From the NCBI GenBank assembly GCA_017534745.1, contig JAFXVX010000017.1, forward strand, positions 1 through 64,000: DNA of 64,000 bases, read 5' to 3'. Positions within the stretch are counted from its first letter, which is position 1. Each line of letters starts with the position of its first letter. The notes beneath the pieces are model-generated. The model saw nothing but the letters and a program-made list of their open reading frames with translations. It made no database searches and was not told where the DNA came from. Below, piece after piece: positions 26,217 through 35,026 of the stretch. Origin of the DNA: Bacteroidales bacterium. GTDB taxonomy: Bacteria > Bacteroidota > Bacteroidia > Bacteroidales > UBA932. The translations under genes and the position numbers were made by a program.

Positions 26217-27283
26217 TGCTTAAATGGATCTAATGCGATTGTTGGTTTGCCGCCGGAGAAGGCGCCGTAGTCGTAGCCGTTACGGGATTTCTCCGACTCG
26301 GGCTCCCAGTAGAAGACACCCTTGAACCAGTCGATGTCTTTGGTAAGGCTAATGATGTCCTGGAGGGCCAGTTTGGCCTTGGCGGGCTCGGAGGCCGGCA
26401 TGCCGAACTCCACGAGCATAATGGGCTTGTTGAAAGTGTCGTGGAGGGAAACGAAGTTGTCCTCGGCAGCATGAACCTTCGTAGTCCAGTCAGGATAGGC
26501 GCCGTTCTCCCAGTAGGAAGGATAGAGCGACAGGCCTATCATGTCGTATTTGGCAGTCTTGACAAGGTTGTAGAACCAGTTGTTGCCGTTAAGATCGTGA
26601 GCGTTGGAGTGATGGAGAATCACATAAGCGTTCGGATAGACCGATTTCACTGCTTCATAGCCCGCATTGGCGAGCTTAATGAACCCGCTCGCATCCGTCG
26701 TGGACACTTCACCGATCGGCTTGCACATACCTGTGTTGGTCTCATTGCCGACCTGGACCCAGGTGACGTCTATATTCTGGGCCTTAAGTGCACCCAGCAC
26801 ATCCCTGGTGTGGTTTCCGAGGGCCGTAGCCATCTGGGAGGCGTTCATAGAGGCCCAGGCGGCGGGAGGATTCTGATTGGCGGGGTCTGCCCAAGTGTCG
26901 GAATAGTGGAAATCAATCATTATCGACATACCGAGCGCTGCGGCGCGCTTCGCCTTGACAAGCACGTCGGCCTTGTTGTTCCAGCCGCCGGAGGGGTTGA
27001 CCCAGACACGATAACGCACTGAGTTGCAGCCGATTGATTTCATAAGGGCGGTACATTCGGTCTCCACGCCGGCGGCAGTGTAGAACTTGTAGCCCTTGCT
27101 TTCCATCTCTGTCACCCAACTGATGTCGGCGCCATAAGCGAAAGCCGGGGCGGTTGCTGGCTGGGGGATGGGTATAACGGGCGTGTCTCCCCCATCGTCA
27201 CCGGCGGAGCGGCCCTTTTTAATCGGATCCTCGCAGCCGAGAAGCGGCAGCAGCAGGACGAGCGCTATAAGGAATCTTTTCAT
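26213..27283 (-). CDS. GH53 arabinogalactan endo-beta-1,4-galactanase, lipoprotein
   Basis: This 356-residue protein has lipobox LLPLLGC (C17). The GH53 hallmarks are clear: GADISWVTEMESKG (51-64), SVRYRVWVNPSGGW, IMIDFHYSDTWADP, acid/base E181 in WVQVGNET, and nucleophile E292 in IMLVEFGMP. Members hydrolyse internal beta-1,4-galactan bonds, as in pectin side chains. It is the only non-alpha-glucan enzyme of the locus yet is coupled by 4-bp overlaps to GH13 genes on both sides, so it is expressed with them. Acidic residues directly follow the lipid Cys, in line with surface display. Confidence 0.93.
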   Translation of the reverse strand: MKRFLIALVLLLPLLGCEDPIKKGRSAGDDGGDTPVIPIPQPATAPAFAYGADISWVTEMESKGYKFYTAAGVETECTALMKSIGCNSVRYRVWVNPSGGWNNKADVLVKAKRAAALGMSIMIDFHYSDTWADPANQNPPAAWASMNASQMATALGNHTRDVLGALKAQNIDVTWVQVGNETNTGMCKPIGEVSTTDASGFIKLANAGYEAVKSVYPNAYVILHHSNAHDLNGNNWFYNLVKTAKYDMIGLSLYPSYWENGAYPDWTTKVHAAEDNFVSLHDTFNKPIMLVEFGMPASEPAKAKLALQDIISLTKDIDWFKGVFYWEPESEKSRNGYDYGAFSGGKPTIALDPFKQ

Positions 27284-29568
27284 AACTGGAAGACTACTGA
27301 TGAATTGCCCGCAAGGGTGAGTTTCTTGCCGTCAATCTCGCCGATGCCGAGAAGAGCGACGGGGTGAGACAGATCGTCCGCCTGGGGAAGGGTAACGACC
27401 CTCTGATCCGCAGAGACGTTGTGGACCACAAGCATCTTCTCGCTGCCGTAGGTCATGTACCACGCGGCGATGGAGTCGCCGGAGACATTGGCCTTTGTCA
27501 TCTTACCCTTAGCCAGTGCGTCGTAGGTGTTGCGAAGCTTCAGGAAACTCCTGTAAACGTTGAGCACGCTGCCCTCTGTCTCGAGCTGGGATGCAACCGA
27601 GATGGCGGAGGTCAGCATGGAGTTGTCCACCTTGGGGATACCGTTGGAGCCGCTGTGGCCCTTGGCGCAGTCGTTGCCGTTCTTGTCCCACATGATAGGA
27701 GTACGGACATTCTCGTCGCCAGTGGACTTGTCGCCCCAGTAGCCGAGCTCTTCGCCCTGGTAGATGTAGGGCTCGCCGGGAGAAGTGAGGAGGAACGCCG
27801 CAGCCTGCTTGATGCGGGCGGTGTTCTTGCCGAGCGAGGTCGCGGCCCTGGTCTCGTCGTGGTTGGTGAGCTTGGGCACCTCGATGTAATCGGAACGGTT
27901 GGAGGCGAACATCGTCTCGTAACTCATTATATCATCGACGAAATACTTGCCGGTTGAGTTTTTGAGGCTCCACTCGAGGCGCCACCAGTAGTCGAACATG
28001 AACAGTGCCGGCAGTCCCTGATAGTACGGAGCCATATCATTGATGGAATCCATCCAGGCCTCTCCTACCATATATATATTATTGGGATGGCCGGCGTTGT
28101 GGAACGCTGTGTTGCAGCGATTGTACCACTTCTGGAGGAACTGGACATTTGAAGCATACTTGTCGTTCTCATAGATGAAACGCACGGCGTCGAGACGGAG
28201 GCCGTCGATGCCGAGGCCTATCCACTTGTCCACCGAGGCGGCAAGGGCCTTGAATGCGCCGGAAGTCTCCGCCGAGCTGACTTTACCATAGGAGAAGTCG
28301 GGCATCCAGGAGCCGAACGCGCCGTAGTAATAGACGGTCGTACCGCCGAAGGTAATATCTGCCGCCGTCGAATTGTTGAGGTTCAAGGCTGTACCTAAGG
28401 TGATGTGAACACCTGTCGCCGCACCCCACTTTGTGCCGGCCGGCCAGTTTTCATCGTCCGAAGTGCGGACAAGGAAGCCCCAGTCCGAATTGAAATCGAC
28501 AGTGATTTCATAAAGAGTGTCAGAACGCTTATAGAGGCGGAACATCTTTTTGTCGCCGAAATAAATCCAGAACTTGACGGAAGTGTCGCTGTTGGAAGCC
28601 TGTGCGGCATTGCTTGTAGTCGTAACGACAATGCTCTTCGGTGTGCTTCCGGCCACCGTCAGCTCAAAATGGAGACGTCCGTTATACCCGAGGTCTCCGT
28701 ACGAATGGGCGTGCCAGTTATCCTTGTTGTAGGAGGACAGGGACGGGAATTTGCCTGCGGAAAAATCAGATTGCGGGTTGGACGAAATCATATACCAGTC
28801 GCGGTACTGGCTGGAAGGATTCTCCAGGGCCTCGGTGAACCAGGCGTTACCCTTGCCGGAGTGGTTGAGGACATAGTCGAGATAGATCTTGATGTCCTTC
28901 TCGTGGGCCGCATTGACGAGGTTCTGGAAGTCGGTCTCCGTGCCGAAGATGGGATTGACGGCGTTGTAGTCGGTGATGTCGTAGCCATGGTATGAATCCG
29001 AAGGGTGGATGGGCGACAGCCACAAGGCGTTGACACCGAGCTCATTGAGGTAATCCAGCTTGTTCTGGATACCCTTGAAGTCACCTATCTTGTCGCCATT
29101 GGAATCGGCGAAAGTATAGACGAGGAGCTGGTAGGTCGTGTTGGAGCGCTTGGTCCCGTCGAAGGTCGCGGGGGCCGGCTCGATGTTGCCGGTGATGGAC
29201 TCCGGAGCCTCATACGCTTCCTGCGAGACCTCGACAACGGCGGTCACGGATTTTGAGGAATTCTGGAACGTAACCTTGCCGGTGCGGGGGGTAGCCCAAG
29301 TGCTGTTGTAGGCCGTGACGGTCACGTTGGCCGAGCCGGTGCCGGATGAGGGGTTGGCCTTTATCCAGGTGTTGGAACAGACAGCCGTCCATTTGGTCCC
29401 GTCGGAGACGGTGAGCTGGACGACCTGGGCTTCCGCATCCTGGGCCGCAAAAGAGAGGGAGGTCGGCGAGGCCTCTATCGATTCTTTGCTGTCGATGACG
29501 ACATTCTTGTCGTCCTTGCACGAAAAGAGTGCGAGCGCGATTGTCGCAAGAAAAAGAAGGCGTTTCAT
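27280..29568 (-). CDS. SusG-like surface alpha-amylase (BACON + GH13 with inserted module)
   Basis: This 762-residue lipoprotein has lipobox LALFSC (C17) followed by K-D-D, the acidic signature of surface lipoproteins in this phylum. A BACON-type domain (~33-118) comes first. The GH13 barrel starts at YQLLVYTFADSNGDKIGDF; region I is DYVLNH (H236), nucleophile D460 (GLRLDAVRF), acid E503 (MVGEAW) and D571 (TNHDETR). Residues ~285-415 form an insertion in the barrel at the place where SusG carries its CBM58 module. It is the likely main surface amylase of the locus. Stop overlaps the GH53 start by 4 bp. Confidence 0.93.
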   Translation of the reverse strand: MKRLLFLATIALALFSCKDDKNVVIDSKESIEASPTSLSFAAQDAEAQVVQLTVSDGTKWTAVCSNTWIKANPSSGTGSANVTVTAYNSTWATPRTGKVTFQNSSKSVTAVVEVSQEAYEAPESITGNIEPAPATFDGTKRSNTTYQLLVYTFADSNGDKIGDFKGIQNKLDYLNELGVNALWLSPIHPSDSYHGYDITDYNAVNPIFGTETDFQNLVNAAHEKDIKIYLDYVLNHSGKGNAWFTEALENPSSQYRDWYMISSNPQSDFSAGKFPSLSSYNKDNWHAHSYGDLGYNGRLHFELTVAGSTPKSIVVTTTSNAAQASNSDTSVKFWIYFGDKKMFRLYKRSDTLYEITVDFNSDWGFLVRTSDDENWPAGTKWGAATGVHITLGTALNLNNSTAADITFGGTTVYYYGAFGSWMPDFSYGKVSSAETSGAFKALAASVDKWIGLGIDGLRLDAVRFIYENDKYASNVQFLQKWYNRCNTAFHNAGHPNNIYMVGEAWMDSINDMAPYYQGLPALFMFDYWWRLEWSLKNSTGKYFVDDIMSYETMFASNRSDYIEVPKLTNHDETRAATSLGKNTARIKQAAAFLLTSPGEPYIYQGEELGYWGDKSTGDENVRTPIMWDKNGNDCAKGHSGSNGIPKVDNSMLTSAISVASQLETEGSVLNVYRSFLKLRNTYDALAKGKMTKANVSGDSIAAWYMTYGSEKMLVVHNVSADQRVVTLPQADDLSHPVALLGIGEIDGKKLTLAGNSSVVFQL

Positions 29569-29626
29569 GGCTCCTTGTATTTAAATTGGCAAGCCGGAGC
29601 CCGGTCAGGGGCTCCGGCCCGAAAAA

Positions 29627-32236
29627 CTACTGGATCACACCGGTGCCGGCGTTGAAGTCCAGGGTGACGCCCTGGCCTGTGCTCACGGGAACACGGGTTT
29701 GGTCGCCGCCGTTGCCACGGTACTCGATGACACCGTTAATCGGCACGAACTCCATCTGCCACCAGTCAACGCTGAAAGCGGAGCAGGTGGTGTAGAGGCG
29801 GAGCTCACCGGCAGCGAGAGCGCCGGATGAGACTGTGCCGTTGGCATTCACGGTCAGCTCCACACCATTGTCCCAGCCGCCGAAGCAGTCGCCTATACCA
29901 TAGACGTGGGCGGGCTCGACGACGACTTTGTCGCCGGCGGCGTCGATACCTATGATATAGAGACCGTCCGCAGCGACGAAGCAGTTGCCGTCGGAGACGG
30001 TGTAGCCGCTGTCGTTGCCGAGGCCGGTGAAGTCACCGTTCCACTCCTTGACCGCGCAGAACTTGAAGCCCTCGCCGGCCTTGATGTAACGGATGGCCCA
30101 GAAGCCGCCGGCTTTGCCGTTGACCTGGATCATATCGACGGCGTTCGTGGCCCAGTCCCAACCGCCGACGGCGGTGCCGATGATATACATCGTCTCGGGA
30201 AGGGTGGGAGCGTCGACGTCACCGGTCTTGGTGAGGGTCGCGGTGTAAGGCTGCTTCGAGATGCTGAGCACGACGGTGTACACACCGGGCTCCAGGCCGG
30301 CGACATTGCCGCCGTCCTGAACAAGGACGGAGAGATCGCTGCCCTTCTCGACAGGTCCGAGGTTGATGCCCCAGTCCTGATTCATACGGAACTTCCACTC
30401 GCAGTTCTTGAGTATCTCGACACCTTCCGCCTTCCATTCATCCTTATCGGCGTCATATGTAAGCGGGTATGCGTCGGTCGACCAGTTGTTGTCCGGGAAG
30501 GAGCCGATGATGCCGATGCTGGTGATCGGGGTCACGGTGCAGGTGAGCTGGGTGAGATCGACCACGACCTTGCTGTAGGTCAGCTCGGTGGTAGCGCCGT
30601 TGGAGCCGCAGATATTGTCGTTGTCGGAAGTCGCAAGGCCCCAGACATTGCCTGTAACCTCCTTCTTGTCCCAACCCCACTGGTCGCCATCCCAGCTAGG
30701 CTGAGCGGTGATCTTGAAGCCATATTCGCCTCCGACGGCAAGGAAGCCCTCATAGTGGCCTTCGCCGTCGCCGGGCAGGACGGTCTTGCTGTGGTCCCAA
30801 CCGTTGTGGGAACCGGGGAGATAGACCTGCTCGGGGAATGCGGTGTTGACGAACTTGATGGTGTACGGACAGGCGGAGACGTCCATGACGAGCTTGTACT
30901 CACCGACCACGGTGCTGGCTATGTTGCCGCCGCCGAAGCCTACGGCACTGAGCTCGCCGCCGAGGCTGACGGTCCAGTCGTGGTTGAAGCGGATCTTGAA
31001 TTCGCCTTCCTTGAACTCGGTGACTGCGGAGAAAGTCTTCGCTTCAGCGTCGTACTCGAGATCGACATCCTGGCCCCAGCTGTAGTCGCCGACCGCGCTG
31101 CCGATGAGCGAGAGGGTCTCAAACTGTGCGAGAGTGAGTGTGTTGAGCTTCTTGTTGAGAACGACGTTATAGATACCGGACGGGACAACGATGTTGTCGC
31201 TGACGCCTACGGTGCCGGTCGCGAATGCGTATTCGCCGATCATCTCGACCTCGACCTTGCCGCCGAAGTCATCCTTCCATTCGGGACCGGGGCAGAACTT
31301 GAACTGCGCGTCGGCACCGTCGGTGGTCGTAAGGTCGATGACACCTTCGTAGAGGCCCTTCTGTGCAGTGCTCTGCTTGATAGTAGGAGCAGATGCGGGA
31401 TCCCAGCCCTGGTGGCTGCCCGGGAGATAGACCTGGTCGGGGAAGGTGGAAAGGAATGTCGTGACGGCGACGGGGTCGGAGGTGACGGCGACGCCGTTCG
31501 GCAGGGACTCGCAGTAGGCGGTCACGACGACTGCCATCTGGCACTCTTCCTCTTCCACGGCGCCTGCTGCGACGAGGGCCTCGTTGAGCTCATCGACGGT
31601 GAGTTTATAGGATGTGCCGGAGATGGGCTTGTCGCCGGTGAGGCTGTATTCAGCGCCTTCGCCGACCTTGACGGCGACTCCGTAGGTCACGGTCTCGCCA
31701 TAGACGAGCCTGGCCTCGGACCACTCGGCGAGGACTATCTCCTCAGCCGCCTTGGTCGGATCGAGGACGACGGGCTCCATGACGGAGGTAAACTCGGGAG
31801 CGACGGCGTCACCGTTGACATAGACGTTGATCGAAAGAGGGGCGGAAGCATAGACCGCACCTCCATCGGCGACCCTCACCTTGAAGATGAAGGAGGCAGT
31901 GGAGTTCTCCGGGAACTCGAAGTTCTCTGTGAGAATGTCCTTGAACTCCGCCTTGGAGACAGAGAAGAAGAGGTCCTCGGTGTTCACGAGAACAACTTCT
32001 TCCTCGCCAAAGGAGACAGTGAAAGTGTAAGGAAGTCCCTGAGGGAGGTTCCTGTAGGCGGACCACGCGAAGGTCACATCCTCGTCCGGAGTACCCGTTG
32101 TGAGGAGGATATCGTTGTGGGCGTAAAGCTCGGGAGCCACCGGATCGGTTGAGAACGCGTCCTCGCTCTTGGGCTGGCAGGAGGCGAAACCGGCGATGAT
32201 GGCCGCGGCTGCAATCAGATTGAATATCTTTTTCAT
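29627..32236 (-). CDS. SusF-like surface glycan-binding lipoprotein with six starch-binding modules
   Basis: This 869-residue lipoprotein has lipobox AGFASC (C20). The N-terminal ~260 residues hold two Ig-like SusE-type domains (PELYAHNDILLTTGTPDEDVTFAWSA; PVVLDPTKAAEEIVLAEWSE). Six modules then follow, starting near 264, 374, 466, 574, 680 and 777. Each opens with a strand such as VYLPGSHQGWD or IIGTAVGGWDW and holds a FKFC/FKIRFN..W motif. Tryptophans at these places bind starch in SusE and SusF. It has twice the modules of classical SusF (three). It follows the SusE-like gene and precedes the SusG-like amylase, the canonical sus order. Confidence 0.88.
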   Translation of the reverse strand: MKKIFNLIAAAAIIAGFASCQPKSEDAFSTDPVAPELYAHNDILLTTGTPDEDVTFAWSAYRNLPQGLPYTFTVSFGEEEVVLVNTEDLFFSVSKAEFKDILTENFEFPENSTASFIFKVRVADGGAVYASAPLSINVYVNGDAVAPEFTSVMEPVVLDPTKAAEEIVLAEWSEARLVYGETVTYGVAVKVGEGAEYSLTGDKPISGTSYKLTVDELNEALVAAGAVEEEECQMAVVVTAYCESLPNGVAVTSDPVAVTTFLSTFPDQVYLPGSHQGWDPASAPTIKQSTAQKGLYEGVIDLTTTDGADAQFKFCPGPEWKDDFGGKVEVEMIGEYAFATGTVGVSDNIVVPSGIYNVVLNKKLNTLTLAQFETLSLIGSAVGDYSWGQDVDLEYDAEAKTFSAVTEFKEGEFKIRFNHDWTVSLGGELSAVGFGGGNIASTVVGEYKLVMDVSACPYTIKFVNTAFPEQVYLPGSHNGWDHSKTVLPGDGEGHYEGFLAVGGEYGFKITAQPSWDGDQWGWDKKEVTGNVWGLATSDNDNICGSNGATTELTYSKVVVDLTQLTCTVTPITSIGIIGSFPDNNWSTDAYPLTYDADKDEWKAEGVEILKNCEWKFRMNQDWGINLGPVEKGSDLSVLVQDGGNVAGLEPGVYTVVLSISKQPYTATLTKTGDVDAPTLPETMYIIGTAVGGWDWATNAVDMIQVNGKAGGFWAIRYIKAGEGFKFCAVKEWNGDFTGLGNDSGYTVSDGNCFVAADGLYIIGIDAAGDKVVVEPAHVYGIGDCFGGWDNGVELTVNANGTVSSGALAAGELRLYTTCSAFSVDWWQMEFVPINGVIEYRGNGGDQTRVPVSTGQGVTLDFNAGTGVIQ

Positions 32237-32248
32237 GGCTTCTTCTCT

Positions 32249-33343
32249 TTATTGCTGCTCATATACAATTACCAGAGGAGTGCGGTTGCCGTAGAGCTTG
32301 ATGACGTAGGTTCCATCAAGACCGGGCTTGATGTTGGCCGCGTCGCCGCTCTGGGTGAGTTCGAATCCGCCCTCTACCTCAGAGCTGGCCTTGACCGCGT
32401 CGCCGAACTTCATGCCCCAGTCGTCCTTCATGCGGACGAGGAACTCTGTGTCGGCGGCGAGGGTGACGGCGGGCGTCGCCCAGACGTTTGCTGCGGAATC
32501 GTAGGTGAAATAAACGTCCTTCGACCAGTCACCGCCGCATTCGGCGATGCTTCCGATGACGCTCACGCACTTCACGAACTCCCTGGAGAGCTGCTTCTTG
32601 TTGAGGTCCACGGTGACGAAGTTGACTTCCTCTCCGGCGGGGATGCCGAAGTTGCCGTCCTTGTCGCCGTAGTCATAGCCTTCCCAGGTGGCGGTGTAGC
32701 CGGCGGAGATGCCGGTCCACTCGTCGCCTATGCTAAGCTTGAAGGGGCAGATACCCGGAGTGTTGTCGGCATCTTCCTTGAATTCGGCGAGGATCCTGTA
32801 GATCTTGGTGCCGCCTTCCATCTCCCAGAGTTCGGTGTCCTTCTGCTTCCATCCCTGATAGTAACCGGGCATATAGATGCAGTTCTTCGGAGCGTCGAAG
32901 GTGGTGATGTTGAAGGAGATTTCGTTGGAACGGACGGGAGCAGTGTCGGTGCCGTTGACGGCGGCAAGGAGATACGCGCCGACTTCGGCGGTCTCGTTCT
33001 TGCCGACACCAACACCGGCGCAGGCCACGCCGTTGAGGTCAGACTTGCTGACGGTCAGCGAGTTGGAGTAGGATTGGCCGATGAGGGCTTCCTTGTCTCC
33101 GTAGGTCATGAAGAGCTGGTAGCTCACCTCGACGGGAGCGCCGAAATCGGCGGAAGTCCAGTTGAAGACCACGGCCTCGACCTTGTTGTTGATCTGGTTG
33201 ACGATGACGTCGCCAACATTGCCGAGAACGGGAGCTACGCACTCACCTGCAGGGCTGAGCGTCGTCTTCTCGAACTGCCTCTCGCAGGAGACGGCGCCGA
33301 GGAAGGCGGCTGCAGCCAGAACTATTGTGAATATACGTTTCAT
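32249..33343 (-). CDS. SusE-like surface starch-binding lipoprotein
   Basis: This 364-residue lipoprotein has lipobox LGAVSC (C20). The ATG at 33343 (MKRIFTIV) is preferred to the ATG four codons upstream because it begins a normal signal sequence. An Ig-like SusE N-terminal domain (VIVNQINNKVEAVVFNWTSADFG, VSYQLFMTYGD) is followed by two starch-binding modules, CIYMPGYYQGWKQKDTELWEM and SVIGSIAECGGDWSKDV...FLVRMKDDWGMKFG. It sits directly after susD, the SusE position. Role: holds the polymer at the surface for the neighbouring SusCD and amylases. Confidence 0.85.
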   Translation of the reverse strand: MKRIFTIVLAAAAFLGAVSCERQFEKTTLSPAGECVAPVLGNVGDVIVNQINNKVEAVVFNWTSADFGAPVEVSYQLFMTYGDKEALIGQSYSNSLTVSKSDLNGVACAGVGVGKNETAEVGAYLLAAVNGTDTAPVRSNEISFNITTFDAPKNCIYMPGYYQGWKQKDTELWEMEGGTKIYRILAEFKEDADNTPGICPFKLSIGDEWTGISAGYTATWEGYDYGDKDGNFGIPAGEEVNFVTVDLNKKQLSREFVKCVSVIGSIAECGGDWSKDVYFTYDSAANVWATPAVTLAADTEFLVRMKDDWGMKFGDAVKASSEVEGGFELTQSGDAANIKPGLDGTYVIKLYGNRTPLVIVYEQQ

Positions 33344-33358
33344 AATGTCTTGCAAATT

Positions 33359-35014
33359 TTAATATCCGGGGTTCTGGACGAGTTTGCTGTTGGCGTTCAT
33401 GTCCGTCATGATAATCGGATAGATGGTCATGTAGCCCGGAATGGCAATCTTGCCATCGGCGACGCCGCCCTTGTAGGTCCAGGGGAAGGATGCGGCCGTG
33501 AAGTAGCCGTAACGGATGAGGTCGGTCCTGCGGTGGCCTTCCCACATCAGCTCGCGGGCCCTCTCGTCGAGGAGCCAGTCGAGAGTGATGTTGTCGGGCA
33601 TCGGGACACCGGCCCTGTCGCGGAGGGTCTTGAGGTAGCCCCTGGCCTCGGCGGAGGTGACGGTGCCGTCACCGAGCCTGGCCTCAGCCTCAGCGAAGAT
33701 AAAGTACATCTCAGGGAGACGGAAGATCGGGAAGTCGCAGGATGAGAACTTGTAGTTGTCAACCTCGGCGCCGTTGACGTGGCCGTCGCTGTAGCGGGAA
33801 GAGAACTTCCAGCAGCGCCAGCCTGTCGCAGCGTCGCTGGGATCGTACTCCCTGGTGCCCTCGTTGATGAAGAAGGCCCTCTTGTCGGAGGTCTCACGGT
33901 TGTAGCCGAAGCCCTCGCCGTCCCAGTTGACCTCCTTGAGGTCGAAGCGGGCGACGTAGTCGTTGGGGACATGGTAGCCGTTCCAACGCTCGACAGCCAC
34001 GTTCTCGGAGGAAAGTCCGAGGAGAGATGCGATCTTCTGGGAAGAAGCATCGTCGAGGCTTGCAGAAGCGAAGGTCGTGGTGGAACCCCAGCTCTGGGAG
34101 TGGTCCTTGTCGTATTCAATCGCGAAGATGAACTCGTTCTCGGCGGCACCGGTCTCGGTGTTGTCCTGGAAGAAGTTGTCCTCATAGGAAGGGTTGCAGA
34201 TATAGCCCATCTCGATGACGGCCTTGGCCGCATCCTTGGCTTTCTGCCACTGGGGAGTGCCGGTGTAAACCTCGGCATTGAGGTACATGCGGGCAAGGAG
34301 AGCCTGCACGGAGCCCTTGGTCGGCCTCGGGTAAGGAACGGCGCCCTTCTCAGGCATGTCCCCGTTCAGAAGGTCGAGGCACTCGCCCTCAATCCAGTTG
34401 TAGAGGTCAGCCCTCTGGATCTGGGCAGGCATCTCACCGCCGATGTTTTCGGGCATCGGGAACGGAGGGTTGCCGAAGAGGTCCATGAGGAGGTAGAAGA
34501 ACATCGCCCTGTGGAACCTCGCCTCGGCGCGGTAGCCGGCGACGACGCCCTTGACGTCGGAGTGGCCGCGGGCCTCGAGCTTCGCGTCCTCGGTCTGGAG
34601 GAGGAATTCGTTGGCGAGGGCTATGCCCTTGAGGCAACGGGTATAAACGGCTTCCGTCGCGTCATTGACGGCGGTCGTCCACTTGTCATTTTGGATGTCA
34701 GAGATGTAGGAGTCGCCCCAGACGCACTTCAAGGCGTCGCATGACATTTCGTTGAGGTTGACGTACTGGCGGACGAGCTCACTCTGGCCGGCATCGGAGA
34801 ATTTGAGGTCGGAAGAGCCCGGATCAGCCTGCGACACAAATGAGTAGTAGGCATTGATGTAGGCAAGGCCCCTGATGTAGCTGTCCTTGTCCTTGTAGGC
34901 GAGCTCGGAAGTGAAGTCCGTCTCGTTGAGCGGAAGGGTGTCGAGCTGGTGGACGCACGAAGCGGCAAGGATTACTGAAGCAGCTGCAACGAATATTTTG
35001 TAGATCTTTTTCAT
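33359..35014 (-). CDS. SusD/RagB family nutrient-binding lipoprotein (pair 2)
   Basis: This 551-residue protein has lipobox LAASC (C20). Typical SusD features: N-terminal LDTLPLNETDFTSE, helical TPR-like segments (YRAEARFHRAMFFYLLMDLFGNPPF, GSVQALLARMYLNAEVYTG), the LDWLLDERARELMWEGHRRTDLIRYG motif and the C-terminal NPGY. It caps the TonB-dependent porin encoded 12 bp upstream and hands over oligosaccharides. Its order with SusC before and SusE/F after is the canonical starch-utilisation order. Confidence 0.95.
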   Translation of the reverse strand: MKKIYKIFVAAASVILAASCVHQLDTLPLNETDFTSELAYKDKDSYIRGLAYINAYYSFVSQADPGSSDLKFSDAGQSELVRQYVNLNEMSCDALKCVWGDSYISDIQNDKWTTAVNDATEAVYTRCLKGIALANEFLLQTEDAKLEARGHSDVKGVVAGYRAEARFHRAMFFYLLMDLFGNPPFPMPENIGGEMPAQIQRADLYNWIEGECLDLLNGDMPEKGAVPYPRPTKGSVQALLARMYLNAEVYTGTPQWQKAKDAAKAVIEMGYICNPSYEDNFFQDNTETGAAENEFIFAIEYDKDHSQSWGSTTTFASASLDDASSQKIASLLGLSSENVAVERWNGYHVPNDYVARFDLKEVNWDGEGFGYNRETSDKRAFFINEGTREYDPSDAATGWRCWKFSSRYSDGHVNGAEVDNYKFSSCDFPIFRLPEMYFIFAEAEARLGDGTVTSAEARGYLKTLRDRAGVPMPDNITLDWLLDERARELMWEGHRRTDLIRYGYFTAASFPWTYKGGVADGKIAIPGYMTIYPIIMTDMNANSKLVQNPGY

Positions 35015-35026
35015 TTCCGCTGTTCT

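Noticed and set aside
29906..32152. A 748-codon plus-strand open frame opposite the SusF-like gene, and similar long antisense frames at 22425, 26441, 44736 and 50506
   Set aside because: They have no signal sequence, known motif or start context and mirror the codon bias of the minus-strand genes.
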